DNA from: Candidatus Poribacteria bacterium
GTDB lineage: Bacteria > Poribacteria > WGA-4E > PCPOR2b
Assembly (NCBI GenBank): GCA_022822785.1
Contig: JAJEAL010000085.1
Coordinates: 16,654-80,653, forward strand
DNA length: 64,000 bases
Direction: 5' to 3'
Shown: positions 52,489 to 60,833 of the stretch, one piece after another
Layout of the letters: the number at the start of each line of letters is the position of its first letter
Position numbering within the stretch: the first letter of the stretch is position 1
The notes under the pieces: model-generated
What the model was told of the DNA's origin: nothing
Database searches by the model: none
Seen by the model: only the letters and a program-made list of their open reading frames with translations
Translations under genes and position numbers: made by a program

Positions 52489-54357
52489 ATGCTTTTACAA
52501 AAAATCAATACACCAGCAGATCTCAAATCGTTAAATACCAACCAACTGAAACAACTCGCTGAGGAGATGCGTAGGTATCTTCTTTCGGTGCTATCAGAAA
52601 ACCCCGGACACTTTGCGCCCAACTTAGGGACAGTTGAGTTGGCAATAGCCCTCCATTATGTTTTCGATACCCCACGTGACCAAGTCATCTGGGACATCGG
52701 CCATCAAGCATATCCACACAAATTGCTCACCGGTCGCCGTGATGCGTTTCCCACGCTTCGCCAGTATGGGGGTATCAGCGGATTCCTCAGCCGAGCAGAA
52801 AGTGAGTACGATGTGTTTGGTGCCGGTCATTCAAGCACATCGCTTGCAGCAGCACTAGGGGTTGCCACCGCTCGTGACGTTAACAACGAGGATTATAAAG
52901 TAGTTGCGGTCATCGGGGATGGTGGCTTGACGGGCGGGATGGCGTTTGAGGGATTGAATACAGCCGGCGATTTCAAAAAAGATATGCTTGTCATCTTGAA
53001 CGACAATCAGATGTCCATCTCCCAGACGGTGGGTGCGTTCTCAAAATATCTGAACCGTCTCTTGACGAATCCGACCTACAATGCGCTGCGTTCAAGTGCA
53101 AAAGAGATTGTGAAGCGAATTGCCCCGGAGGTGAAACCGGTCGCCAAACGGATCGAAGCCGCCCTCAAGCCCGGCACTCTGTTTGAGGAATTTGGCTTTC
53201 GCTACTTTGGTCCCCTTGACGGCAACGACTTGGAAGCGTTGCTGCCTGTGCTTGAGGGGGTACGATCACTACATCAACCAATACTGCTACATATTGTCAC
53301 CCAGAAAGGGAAAGGCTATCCGCCGGCTGAAACGGATTCCGAGGCATTTTACAGCGTCAGTGGCAAGTTTGACCTCAAAACCGGCAAGTCGCTCGTCCCC
53401 AAATCACCGCTTCCAACCTATACCAATGTTTTTAGCAGCACACTCATCGAACTAGCCGAACAGGACCCCCGAATTATTGCTATAACTGCTGCAATGCCAA
53501 ACGGCACCGGGCTAGACAAATTCCAGGAGGTATTCCCCGATCGCTTCTTCGACGTGGGATTGGCAGAACAGTGTGCTGTTACCTTTGCCGCAGGTTTAGC
53601 AACTCAAGGTGTCAAGCCGGTAGCGGCAATCTACTCCACCTTCCTCCAACGCGGTTATGATCAGTTAGTACACGATGTCTGCATCCAGAATCTTCCCGTT
53701 ATCTTGGCGCTAGATCGTGCTGGACTTGTCGGAGCGGATGGACCGACGCATCACGGGGTCTTCGATTTTGCGTATCTGCGTTCTCTCCCAAACATGGTGA
53801 TAATGTCACCAAAAGATGAAAATGAACTTCAGCACATGGTGAAGACCGCAGTCGAGTATGAAAAGGGACCAATTGCCCTTCGTTATCCCCGCGGGTCCGG
53901 TTTAGGCGTTCCAATGGAGAGTCGCCTTGAATCCTTACCTATTGGAAAAGGTGAACTTTTACGTAACGGTGACGACCTACTGATTTTGGCGATTGGAAAT
54001 CGTGTCCAACCGGCAATTGATGCAGCGGAGAAATTGGCAAATTCAGAGATATCAGCTGCGGTAGTGAACGCCCGGTTTGTCAAACCACTTGATGACCAAC
54101 TCATCCTTCCGCTCGCCTCACGGATTCGGAAAGTGATTACGATTGAAGATGGCGTGTTGATAGGTGGATTTGGTAGCGCGGTTGTGGAAATGTTCACAGA
54201 TAGCGGATTAACAGATGTGCAGGTCAAACGTCTCGGTATCCCCGATCATTTTGTTGAACATGGGGATGTTAACACCTTGTATGAACAGTGCGACTTAGAT
54301 ACAGAAGCGATTGTCCGTGAAGGATTAAAGCTAACAGATGAGCAAATTAGCCAATAA
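52489..54357 (+). CDS. dxs: 1-deoxy-D-xylulose-5-phosphate synthase
   Basis: 622 residues from ATG 52489 (AAGGAG seven bases upstream; the frame opens earlier at GTG 52447). DXS condenses pyruvate with glyceraldehyde-3-phosphate, using thiamine diphosphate, as the first step of the non-mevalonate isoprenoid route. Diagnostic blocks: GHQAYPHKLLTGR, VIGDGGLTGGMAFEGLN (ThDP binding), the second-domain DVGLAEQCAVTFAAGL and the FLQRGYDQLVHDV block. It overlaps tlyA by 20 bases. Confidence 0.96.
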   Translation: MLLQKINTPADLKSLNTNQLKQLAEEMRRYLLSVLSENPGHFAPNLGTVELAIALHYVFDTPRDQVIWDIGHQAYPHKLLTGRRDAFPTLRQYGGISGFLSRAESEYDVFGAGHSSTSLAAALGVATARDVNNEDYKVVAVIGDGGLTGGMAFEGLNTAGDFKKDMLVILNDNQMSISQTVGAFSKYLNRLLTNPTYNALRSSAKEIVKRIAPEVKPVAKRIEAALKPGTLFEEFGFRYFGPLDGNDLEALLPVLEGVRSLHQPILLHIVTQKGKGYPPAETDSEAFYSVSGKFDLKTGKSLVPKSPLPTYTNVFSSTLIELAEQDPRIIAITAAMPNGTGLDKFQEVFPDRFFDVGLAEQCAVTFAAGLATQGVKPVAAIYSTFLQRGYDQLVHDVCIQNLPVILALDRAGLVGADGPTHHGVFDFAYLRSLPNMVIMSPKDENELQHMVKTAVEYEKGPIALRYPRGSGLGVPMESRLESLPIGKGELLRNGDDLLILAIGNRVQPAIDAAEKLANSEISAAVVNARFVKPLDDQLILPLASRIRKVITIEDGVLIGGFGSAVVEMFTDSGLTDVQVKRLGIPDHFVEHGDVNTLYEQCDLDTEAIVREGLKLTDEQISQ

Positions 54358-55273
54358 CCGAGGCGAACTGAATGATGCGGTAGCGGACGCAAAGGTTGCC
54401 GGGAAAGACCGGAGGGATAGCAACGTTCCCTCGAATATTTCACATTCCACGCCCCGCGTATTACGCAGTCAGCGCAAGCAGCGGTTAGACACACTCCTCG
54501 TCCAGCGCGGACTCGCCGAAAGCCGGGAACAAGCGAAGCGGTTAATCCTCGCCGGTGAAGTAGCTGTTTCGGACAGTACGCAGGTTAAGCCGGGGCAACT
54601 TATCTCACTAGAGGCAGAAATTATAGTGAAACAGCCGCCGCGGTATGTGAGCCGTGGCGGACAGAAGTTAGAGAAAGCGTTGCAGGTTTTCCACGTTGAT
54701 GTAGCGGACAGCGTTGCGATTGACGTTGGCGCATCGACCGGTGGGTTCACAGATTGCCTACTACAACACGGCGCACGATTTGTATATGCGGTGGATGTTG
54801 GTCATGGACAACTTGCCTGGAAAATCCGTCAAGATTCGCGTGTGTGTGTCATTGAGGGGGCCAATATCCGCACGATTGACGTAGATCGTTTTGAGCTGCC
54901 GGTCGGCATCGGCGTGGTTGATGTCTCCTTTATCTCTCTCCAAAAAGTCTTACCGGTTGTGAGCCAAATTGTTGATTCGATGGGAGATGTGCTCGCTTTG
55001 GTCAAGCCACAATTTGAGGCGGGACGGGAACACGTCGGGAAAGGCGGTGTCGTGAGGGATGTGAGGGTTCACGTTAGGGTCCTCCACGATCTCATCCGGT
55101 TTGTTCGTGGTTTGGGGCTATCTGTTATGGGGGTCTCTTATTCTCCAATTCGCGGGCCAGCGGGCAACATTGAGTACCTGATCTGGTTCAAGGCAGGGAT
55201 TAAGACTCCTTCAACAGATTGGGAGGAACGTGCAGCGCAGATTGTGCAAGAAGCTAACACTGTTTTGCAATGA
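54338..55273 (+). CDS. tlyA: TlyA-family rRNA 2'-O-methyltransferase
   Basis: 311 residues. TlyA-like enzymes methylate ribose in 16S/23S rRNA. An S4 RNA-binding domain (RLDTLLVQRGLAESREQAKRLILAGEV) begins near residue 47, followed by the FtsJ/RrmJ-like methyltransferase: DVGASTGGFTDCLLQHGA, YAVDVGHGQLAWKIR, VDVSFISLQKVLP and the C-terminal GPAGNIEYLIWF. The first ~45 residues are extra relative to most family members and rich in charged residues; a start further downstream is possible, but no better ribosome site is seen. Overlaps the end of dxs. Confidence 0.92.
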   Translation: MSKLANNRGELNDAVADAKVAGKDRRDSNVPSNISHSTPRVLRSQRKQRLDTLLVQRGLAESREQAKRLILAGEVAVSDSTQVKPGQLISLEAEIIVKQPPRYVSRGGQKLEKALQVFHVDVADSVAIDVGASTGGFTDCLLQHGARFVYAVDVGHGQLAWKIRQDSRVCVIEGANIRTIDVDRFELPVGIGVVDVSFISLQKVLPVVSQIVDSMGDVLALVKPQFEAGREHVGKGGVVRDVRVHVRVLHDLIRFVRGLGLSVMGVSYSPIRGPAGNIEYLIWFKAGIKTPSTDWEERAAQIVQEANTVLQ

Positions 55274-55290
55274 TTTGATGGGGGCGCACT

Positions 55291-56334
55291 ATGGCAATTG
55301 GTATTGGTATCATCGGCGCGGGCGGGATTTCTCGCGCACATGCACGCGGATACCTTGAAATTCCTGATGAAGCACGGATTGTGGGGGTCGCCGATATCTT
55401 TGAGGACCGAGCGCGCGCTGCGGCACAGGAGTGGGGCGCGGAATACGCATTTGGGGACTATCGGGAACTACTCGCACTTGCGGAGGTGGATGCCGTGAGT
55501 GTTTGCACGTACACCAAGGCGCACTGCGAACCAACCGTTGCCGCGCTTCAAGCGGGGAAGCATGTCATTGTGGAAAAACCGATGGCCGCCACGGCAGCGG
55601 AAGCGTATCAGATGGTCGAAGCCCAAAAAGCGAGCGGAAAAACCCTAATGGTGGGGATGAAATGGCGGTTTATGCCAGAGATTCGAGCGGCGAAAGCATT
55701 CATTGAGGCGGGAAATCTCGGACAGATTTATTACGCAGAAGCGATCGGCTGGCAGCATCGTGGTATCCCCGGCGGAACGTTCATCAAAAAAGAGACAGCC
55801 GGTGGTGGCGGATTCATGGACAATGGGGTCTACACACTCGACGCTGTGCTCCACCTGATGGGACATCCCAAACCGCTTACAGTTTCCGGCACCGATGCCA
55901 ACATTTTTGGGCATTCCCCGGACGGGACTTGGGATATAGATGATTTTTCAGTGGAAGATTTTGGCACAGCCTATGTGCGGTTGGAGGGAGGGATTACGCT
56001 GTTCTTCGCGCACAGCTGGGCAATTAACTTCCCAGAGCAGTGGCAGATACGGCTAGCTGGCAGTCGTGGATCCGTTGAAATCTTTCCCTTCGGCTCGGAA
56101 ACAAAACTGCGTCTATCGCACGGCGGCTACAGCGATTTGCGGGATGTCACCCCGGATCAACTGCCAGCAGGAAGCATAGACATCGGCTATGAGATTAAGC
56201 AGTTTGTGCAAGCCATTCGGGACGCAGAACCTTCTCCCATCCCCGGCGATACTTTCCTGTACACCAACGTGATTTTCGATGGAATCTATCAATCATCGCA
56301 GCTAGGACGTGAAGTTCCGGTCAACCTACCCTAG
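55291..56334 (+). CDS. Gfo/Idh/MocA family oxidoreductase
   Basis: 347 residues. NAD loop IIGAGGISRAHARGY, EKPMAATAAEAY signature with Lys near residue 98, and the substrate domain with KWRFMPEIRAAK and GGGGFMDNGVYTLDAVLHLMG (the conserved Asp/His region). A glucose-fructose- or inositol-type dehydrogenase; substrate unknown. GATGGGGG lies upstream of ATG 55291. Eighteen bases downstream of tlyA, so probably part of the same transcript. The terminator at 56391 lies about 57 bases past its stop. Confidence 0.92.
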   Translation: MAIGIGIIGAGGISRAHARGYLEIPDEARIVGVADIFEDRARAAAQEWGAEYAFGDYRELLALAEVDAVSVCTYTKAHCEPTVAALQAGKHVIVEKPMAATAAEAYQMVEAQKASGKTLMVGMKWRFMPEIRAAKAFIEAGNLGQIYYAEAIGWQHRGIPGGTFIKKETAGGGGFMDNGVYTLDAVLHLMGHPKPLTVSGTDANIFGHSPDGTWDIDDFSVEDFGTAYVRLEGGITLFFAHSWAINFPEQWQIRLAGSRGSVEIFPFGSETKLRLSHGGYSDLRDVTPDQLPAGSIDIGYEIKQFVQAIRDAEPSPIPGDTFLYTNVIFDGIYQSSQLGREVPVNLP

Positions 56335-56390
56335 CGCCCTTTTACGGTTAAATCTATCTATCCCAGCGCACCTTAAAGACAAAATAAAAA

Positions 56391-56422
56391 AAGCACCGGG
56401 TAAATCATATTACCCAGTGCTT
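56391..56422. terminator. bidirectional terminator between the Gfo/Idh/MocA and RRM genes
   Basis: AAGCACCGGGTAA at 56391-56403 pairs with TTACCCAGTGCTT at 56410-56422 around a six-base loop. One position is C-A on the plus strand but G-U on the minus strand, so the stem is perfect only in minus-strand RNA. It is flanked by A and T runs on both sides (AAAAAA / TTTTT). It serves the minus-strand RRM gene best and the plus-strand gene also. Confidence 0.8.
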
Positions 56423-56451
56423 TTTGTAGAGTTATCAAGCGAAGATAGCAT

Positions 56452-56754
56452 TTACCATCTATCGCGATCATCATCATCACGTCTGCCCCCGCCACGCCGC
56501 TCACCACGTGGGGGTCGAGGACGAGCCTCGTTTACTTTCACAGGACGACCGACAATTTCCTGCCCATCTAATCCAGCAATTGCTGCTTCGGCTTCACCAC
56601 TATCGGGCATTTCGACGAATCCAAATCCTCTCGATCTACCACTGTAATGATCCCGAATAACGTTAGCAGTGTCGACCGTTCCGTAGCTTTCAAAAGCCTC
56701 TCGCAAGTCATCATCCGTGGCGTCAAATGACAAATTACCGACATAAATATTCAT
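56452..56754 (-). CDS. RNA-binding protein with one RRM domain
   Basis: 100 residues. The RRM signatures are clear: RNP2 IYVGNL near residues 3-8 and RNP1 RSRGFGFVEM near 41-50. A short, Arg- and Gly-rich tail (RPPRGERRGGGRRDDDDRDRW) follows, as in cyanobacterial Rbp cold-inducible proteins. It likely acts as an RNA chaperone. AGAGAGGAAATTTAG precedes ATG 56754. The downstream bidirectional terminator ends its transcript. Confidence 0.95.
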   Translation of the reverse strand: MNIYVGNLSFDATDDDLREAFESYGTVDTANVIRDHYSGRSRGFGFVEMPDSGEAEAAIAGLDGQEIVGRPVKVNEARPRPPRGERRGGGRRDDDDRDRW

Positions 56755-57456
56755 CTAAATTTCCTCTCTCAAAAGATGTTGTTTGAAATTTGCAAACTTT
56801 GTGAACTTCGCAAAACAAGCCTAGGATTAATTTCAGAGAACCTCATGACCCGGCAAAGCATCTATGAGATTTCAAGAAGTTAAATCTGGAAAATAAGATC
56901 TTTTCCCGCCGGCGGATGATTGGTGCTTCACTCGCCAAGACTCATCTCAAGAACAGCTCGTTCAAACTAAAGATTCTTCACCGATAGTGTAATCGAGTGA
57001 TTCGCAGTTCATTGATGAATCGACACGGTGCCACCTTATAGCGTCCCCCCTGATAGTACCACCATTTTCCACTGCATCGCGGGACCTAAGAAGAAAACAC
57101 CTATCAGATAACATCGTCGTCTCTAAGTTATTATGGATGCCAAGCCGTATCGGTTGAGGAAATGCAGACCAACTTCGAGCTTGCCTCACCCCTCCGTTCG
57201 TTTGGATAGTTACACATTTCTATCCGCACCAATTTCGCTTGACACTACTTCACTAAATATTATACGTCAAAATGGCACAAACATCCAGAAGGATTTTTTT
57301 TCTCAGAAATCGATAGAGATATACGGACACTTTTCGACACTTATAGCGTAAGCTTTACCCAACACTTTCAACGTTGAAAATTCCGTTTCAATGTGGGATA
57401 ATCAATGGACTATTAGACACTATAGATGATGACTATTGTAACGGAAGGAGAGTCAG
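56755..57456. other. intergenic region upstream of the RRM and ThiO-like genes
   Basis: About 700 bases. A few open frames (56962-57189 minus, 57133-57351 plus) show no family resemblance or credible ribosome site. The RRM gene's promoter and possibly a long cold-shock-type leader should lie at 56760-56900, and the ThiO promoter at 57374-57402. No tRNA or repeat is evident. Confidence 0.6.
57374..57402 (+). promoter_or_regulatory. promoter of the ThiO-like gene
   Basis: TTGAAA at 57374-57379, a 17-base spacer and GATAAT at 57397-57402. The leader to ATG 57457 is about 48 bases and has GGAAGGAGAGTCAG as ribosome site. Confidence 0.6.
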
Positions 57457-58578
57457 ATGGATCGAAGGGCAGATGTAGTTGTGGTCGGCGGCGGGGTCAT
57501 CGGATGCTTCATTGCCTACGAGCTCTCGAAAGCAGGGGTTGAGGTAGTGGTTGTGGAAAAGGGGCAGGTCGGCGCGGAAGCTTCCAGTGCAGCTGCGGGA
57601 TTGTTGGTGCCCTTGCACATGGCAGAGGAGGAACGGGCGCTTTTTGAGTTTCACTTGGCTTCAACGCGGATGTTCCCCGCGTTCGTTCCGGCGCTCCAAG
57701 AGGAGACGGGCATTGATGTTGAGTACATCCCTTCCGGGATTCTAAGAATTGCTCTGAATGAAGACAAAGAGGCGGATCGACTCTCCCAGTTTCAAAAACT
57801 GGGAGCAGCCTTTGGGATGGCCGTAACATCACTGGACGCAAGGGAGATACATTCGCTTGAACCCGAACTGGCACAGGCGGTTTGTGGCGGCATCTTTTCC
57901 CACGATGAGGCGTACATCAATAATGGTCGTTTGGTTCTAGCGTTGGCGCGAGGTGCTTCCCTTCGTAAAGCACAATTTCTCGAAGGCTGTATTGCAACCG
58001 GCGTGCAGCGGACAGACGGGCGTTTTTCGGCACTTCAGACAAACGAAGGGGAGATTGCTGCTGAACATCTCGTGGTAGCCACCGGGGCGTGGAGCCGTGT
58101 TTTCTGCGAGGCGTTGGACATCACCATCCCGGTCGTTCCTGCGCGTGGACAGATGTTGGCGGTCACAACCATTCCGCGTCTGCTTCAACGTCCCATTAAC
58201 TCTAGCAAAGGGGCCCTCGTTCCCCGTGCGGACGGCTCAGTCCACGTCGGGGCAACCGTCGAACATGTCGGCTTCGATAAACGCAACACGCCCGAAGCGG
58301 TTGCAGATCTATTGGAACGAGGGACATCGGTAGTTCCCGCCTTAAGTGACGGACGTGTTGAGAGGATGTGGTCGGGTTTACGGCCGTTCTGCGAGGATGG
58401 ACTACCTGCCATTGGGGCACTTCCGGGGTGGGAAAATGTCTCGGTTGCGGCGGGGCACTTTACGATGGGTATCACGGGTAGTCCGATAACGGCAAAGGTT
58501 ATCAAGGAGCTGATAGTAGACGGGCAGTGGGATCGGTCAATGGAGATTTTTTCGCCCGCTCGCTTCGTGGACTGTTAA
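57457..58578 (+). CDS. FAD-dependent oxidoreductase, glycine oxidase (ThiO)-like
   Basis: 373 residues, DAO family. The FAD loop VVVVGGGVIGCFIAYELSKAG (GxGxxG) is at residues 8-27; the GAEASSAAAGLLVPLHM block and late GLRPFCEDGLPAIGALPG are typical of glycine oxidases such as ThiO, which make iminoglycine for thiamine synthesis. No other thi gene is nearby, so a D-amino acid or sarcosine oxidase role is also possible. A Gfo/Idh/MocA gene follows 56 bases later. Confidence 0.85.
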   Translation: MDRRADVVVVGGGVIGCFIAYELSKAGVEVVVVEKGQVGAEASSAAAGLLVPLHMAEEERALFEFHLASTRMFPAFVPALQEETGIDVEYIPSGILRIALNEDKEADRLSQFQKLGAAFGMAVTSLDAREIHSLEPELAQAVCGGIFSHDEAYINNGRLVLALARGASLRKAQFLEGCIATGVQRTDGRFSALQTNEGEIAAEHLVVATGAWSRVFCEALDITIPVVPARGQMLAVTTIPRLLQRPINSSKGALVPRADGSVHVGATVEHVGFDKRNTPEAVADLLERGTSVVPALSDGRVERMWSGLRPFCEDGLPAIGALPGWENVSVAAGHFTMGITGSPITAKVIKELIVDGQWDRSMEIFSPARFVDC

Positions 58579-58634
58579 AGGGAGATCTATAGAGAATTGA
58601 AGAAATAAGTTAAAAAAGAGAGGGAGCAAGACCA

Positions 58635-59762
58635 ATGGCAAAGTATCGAGCCGCGTTAATTGGGTGTGGCGGCAAAGGTAGAGATCATACCAATACGTTG
58701 ATTAAGAACGAACTGGTGGATTTGGTCGCTTTTTGTGATATTCGTGAGGAAGCGCTGCAAGCGTACCAAGAGATGTACGGCGTGTCCGCCCTGTACACAG
58801 ATTATCAGGAGATGTTTGAAAAGGAGAACTTAGACCTCGTTGTGATTTCAACGCAGGCACCGCAGCACCACGCGACAACGCTCGCTGCAGCGACACATGG
58901 CTGTCATGTGCTCTGCGAAAAGCCGATGGCGGTGACCCTTGGGGAGGCGGACGAGATGGTTGCAGCGTGTGACGAAGCGGGGGTGCGATTGTCCATCAAT
59001 CATCAGAAACGTGCTAGCGCGTACAACGCTTATGCAAAAAAATTGATTGCTGACGGGGAAATCGGTGAGATCTTTCTGATACGCGCTTACGAAAAAGGGG
59101 GACGCAAAGCGGGCAACGCGATGATGGAGATGGGAACACATCTCTTTGATTGGGTTCACAATTTTGGGGGAGAGGTGAGTTGGGCTGATGCACATATCAC
59201 CGCTGCGGATTCCCTTGAAGCGGGCCCTCAGGACATCAAACATAGTCAGGAGGTCAACCCCCGTGACCGAGACGCGGGATTGGTCATCGGCGAGCGAGCA
59301 TTCTGTTCGTTTGGATTCACCAACGGAATACACGCCGATTGCGACTTCTTGGCAGAGTCACAGGCAAATGATAGGGCGTACGGCTTAGACCTCATCGGCA
59401 CAAAAGGGCGGATTGCATTGCGTCGAAGCGTTGCCACAGTGATGTTCATCCACCGCGGCGAATTTATGACACCTGTGGAAGGCCATCAGTGGGAGCCGGT
59501 TTCGCTGCCCGATGAGGACAGCATTACGGGTCAACATCTGGAAACGCGGGACATCAACTCCGTGCTTCAATCTCGCCTCATCCAGTCGTTACTTGAACCC
59601 GACTGCCCGGACGCCGATCCGATTTCGTCCGGTCGGGAGGGACGGGCGTCGTTGGAAATGATTCACGGCTCATGGGAGTCTCACCGACAGGGTGGGCGTG
59701 TCGCGTTTCCGCTCAAGGATCGTAGTCACCCCCTGGAACGTTGGCGAGAGGAGGCGAGTTAG
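58635..59762 (+). CDS. Gfo/Idh/MocA family oxidoreductase
   Basis: 375 residues. NAD loop LIGCGGKGRDH, the CEKPMAVTLGEAD signature (Lys near residue 97) and the substrate domain with NHQKRASAYN and MMEMGTHLFDWVHNFGG. Substrate unknown. AGGGAGCAAGACCA precedes the ATG. It probably shares a transcript with the ThiO-like gene. The C-terminus ends near a gene-poor stretch. Confidence 0.9.
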   Translation: MAKYRAALIGCGGKGRDHTNTLIKNELVDLVAFCDIREEALQAYQEMYGVSALYTDYQEMFEKENLDLVVISTQAPQHHATTLAAATHGCHVLCEKPMAVTLGEADEMVAACDEAGVRLSINHQKRASAYNAYAKKLIADGEIGEIFLIRAYEKGGRKAGNAMMEMGTHLFDWVHNFGGEVSWADAHITAADSLEAGPQDIKHSQEVNPRDRDAGLVIGERAFCSFGFTNGIHADCDFLAESQANDRAYGLDLIGTKGRIALRRSVATVMFIHRGEFMTPVEGHQWEPVSLPDEDSITGQHLETRDINSVLQSRLIQSLLEPDCPDADPISSGREGRASLEMIHGSWESHRQGGRVAFPLKDRSHPLERWREEAS

Positions 59763-60013
59763 GTGGTAGGTTGCTGAACCTTTGGAATGGGGGTATAATC
59801 AGCTATTAGGGATTTTCAGCACACCCTAGTCGTTTGTATTTTTCGGGGATTCATCGGAGATTCATCAAGGAAACGGTACGGGGCTTTAAGCCGCCAACCG
59901 CGTAAGTCCCAGCGGAATGATTGACTTTTTGCTTGCAACATGTTATTCCGATATGTTAAAATAATAATTACAGATGGCAGAGGCAGCTATCAGCTATAAT
60001 CCTGACACTCCTA

Positions 60014-60050
60014 GGACTTACGCAGCTGGCTCATAAGTCCCCCTGATAAG
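60014..60050. repeat. second copy of the CGTAAGTCC-type dispersed repeat
   Basis: GGACTTACG (60014-60022) and TAAGTCCCCCTGATAAG (60034-60050) lie as inverted partners; the latter is identical over 17 bases to 36927-36943. A further CGTAAGTCC is at 59901. Copies in both gene-poor sites point to a repeat family in this genome. Confidence 0.6.
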
Positions 60051-60259
60051 TAGTACAGTCCGTCTGTTCCGTTCCGCCTATCCCGATGTAGTCGGAGAGG
60101 ATTCCGATTTATCGGAACCGGCTCTCGGCTTGTCGGAGTCCCCCTGGTCTCAATTTATCGGACGATGCAATCGGGGATCTATCGGGGGAACGGCATAAAT
60201 CAGGGTTCAGAAACCCAAACCACCTCACAAAAACGCACTAAAACGCACACTCAGGTAAA

Positions 60260-60388
60260 AAATATGTGAGAATATGTGACATTTTGTGACATCTGATTAA
60301 AATCAAAGCTAATGTTCATCAACGATCCGCCCACGACTTACGAAAATATGCAAAATATGTGACATTTTGTGACATTTTGTGACATCAC
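60260..60388 (+). repeat. iteron-like TGTGACATTTTGTGACAT repeats
   Basis: TGTGACATTTTGTGACAT occurs at about 60276-60293 and again, with one further unit, at 60358-60385. The unit is 11 bases (TTTTGTGACAT) and the second set has three in a row, ending TGTGACATCACA, a small palindrome. The layout resembles protein-binding iterons or operators. A Crp/Fnr-like half site TGTGA is contained, but the spacing does not fit the standard 22-base site. Confidence 0.5.
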
Positions 60389-60486
60389 AGCGGCTTGCAC
60401 ACTTCAGATTCTAGCCGCTCGTTTCATCACCCATCGTCCGGACGCGCAATGAATCGCGCTACTACGAACTGAAGTGCGTAACTCCT

Positions 60487-60726
60487 ATTTCATTTGAAAT
60501 CAATGGGAGAAAGGTAAACCCCAATAACCTGAAGGATGTCTTAGAGTCTGCAATTCCATCTCAAGTGGCAGAGTCTGTTAAAAAATCAGTCGGTAATCTC
60601 ATATGTGCTGAACATGGACAGTCACCAAAAATCAAGGTAAAGGGGCGTAACCTCAAAAAACTTAGTTTTGAGATTTCCGGATGTTGCAATGCTCTCATTG
60701 AAAAAGTTCGTGCGAAATTGAAGTAA
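60487..60726 (+). pseudogene. start-less small gene remnant, conserved-looking protein
   Basis: An open frame runs from a TAG at about 60408 to TAA 60724-60726 without ATG. The most likely natural start, ATT 60487, would give SFEINGRKVNPNNLKDV and onward; the end has CAEHGQSP and a SGCCNALIEKVRAKLK block. From memory this resembles small (about 80-residue) hypothetical proteins with an FxINGR start, a C-x-E/P-H-G block and a late GCC, usually found in accessory regions. I do not know their role. Either the start codon has decayed or it uses a rare start; no ribosome site is visible. Confidence 0.5.
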
Positions 60727-60833
60727 AAACATAACCAGTCGCCCCGGCCAACTCGGTGCTGTGCTGCTCTTATCGTCGCAACATAGCATGAACTGTCTGA
60801 ACTCAAACGTTATTCACAAACGGAAACATCACG

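Larger units (their letters stand above)
59763..60833. other. repeat-rich gene-poor region upstream of the restriction enzyme
   Basis: About 1070 bases. It contains the CGTAAGTCC repeat motifs (59901, 60014, 60034), a set of short direct repeats of a TTTTGTGACAT type at 60260-60388, and a 3' gene fragment with no usable start (60487-60726). No complete gene, tRNA or clear promoter is seen, although the repeats just upstream of the restriction-modification gene may be regulatory. The density of repeats and the IS at the right suggest an insertion hot spot. Confidence 0.7.

Noticed and set aside
57133..57351. 72-codon plus-strand frame in the RRM-ThiO gap
   Set aside because: No family resemblance or credible ribosome site; composition changes along the frame as in random sequence.
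60260..60388. Possible CRISPR array from the repeated TGTGACATTTT
   Set aside because: Repeats are 11 bases and mostly adjacent, without spacers of regular length, and no cas gene is near.
60561..60806. 81-codon minus-strand frame in the accessory gap
   Set aside because: It is antisense to the start-less plus-strand gene remnant, which has the more protein-like text and a family resemblance.
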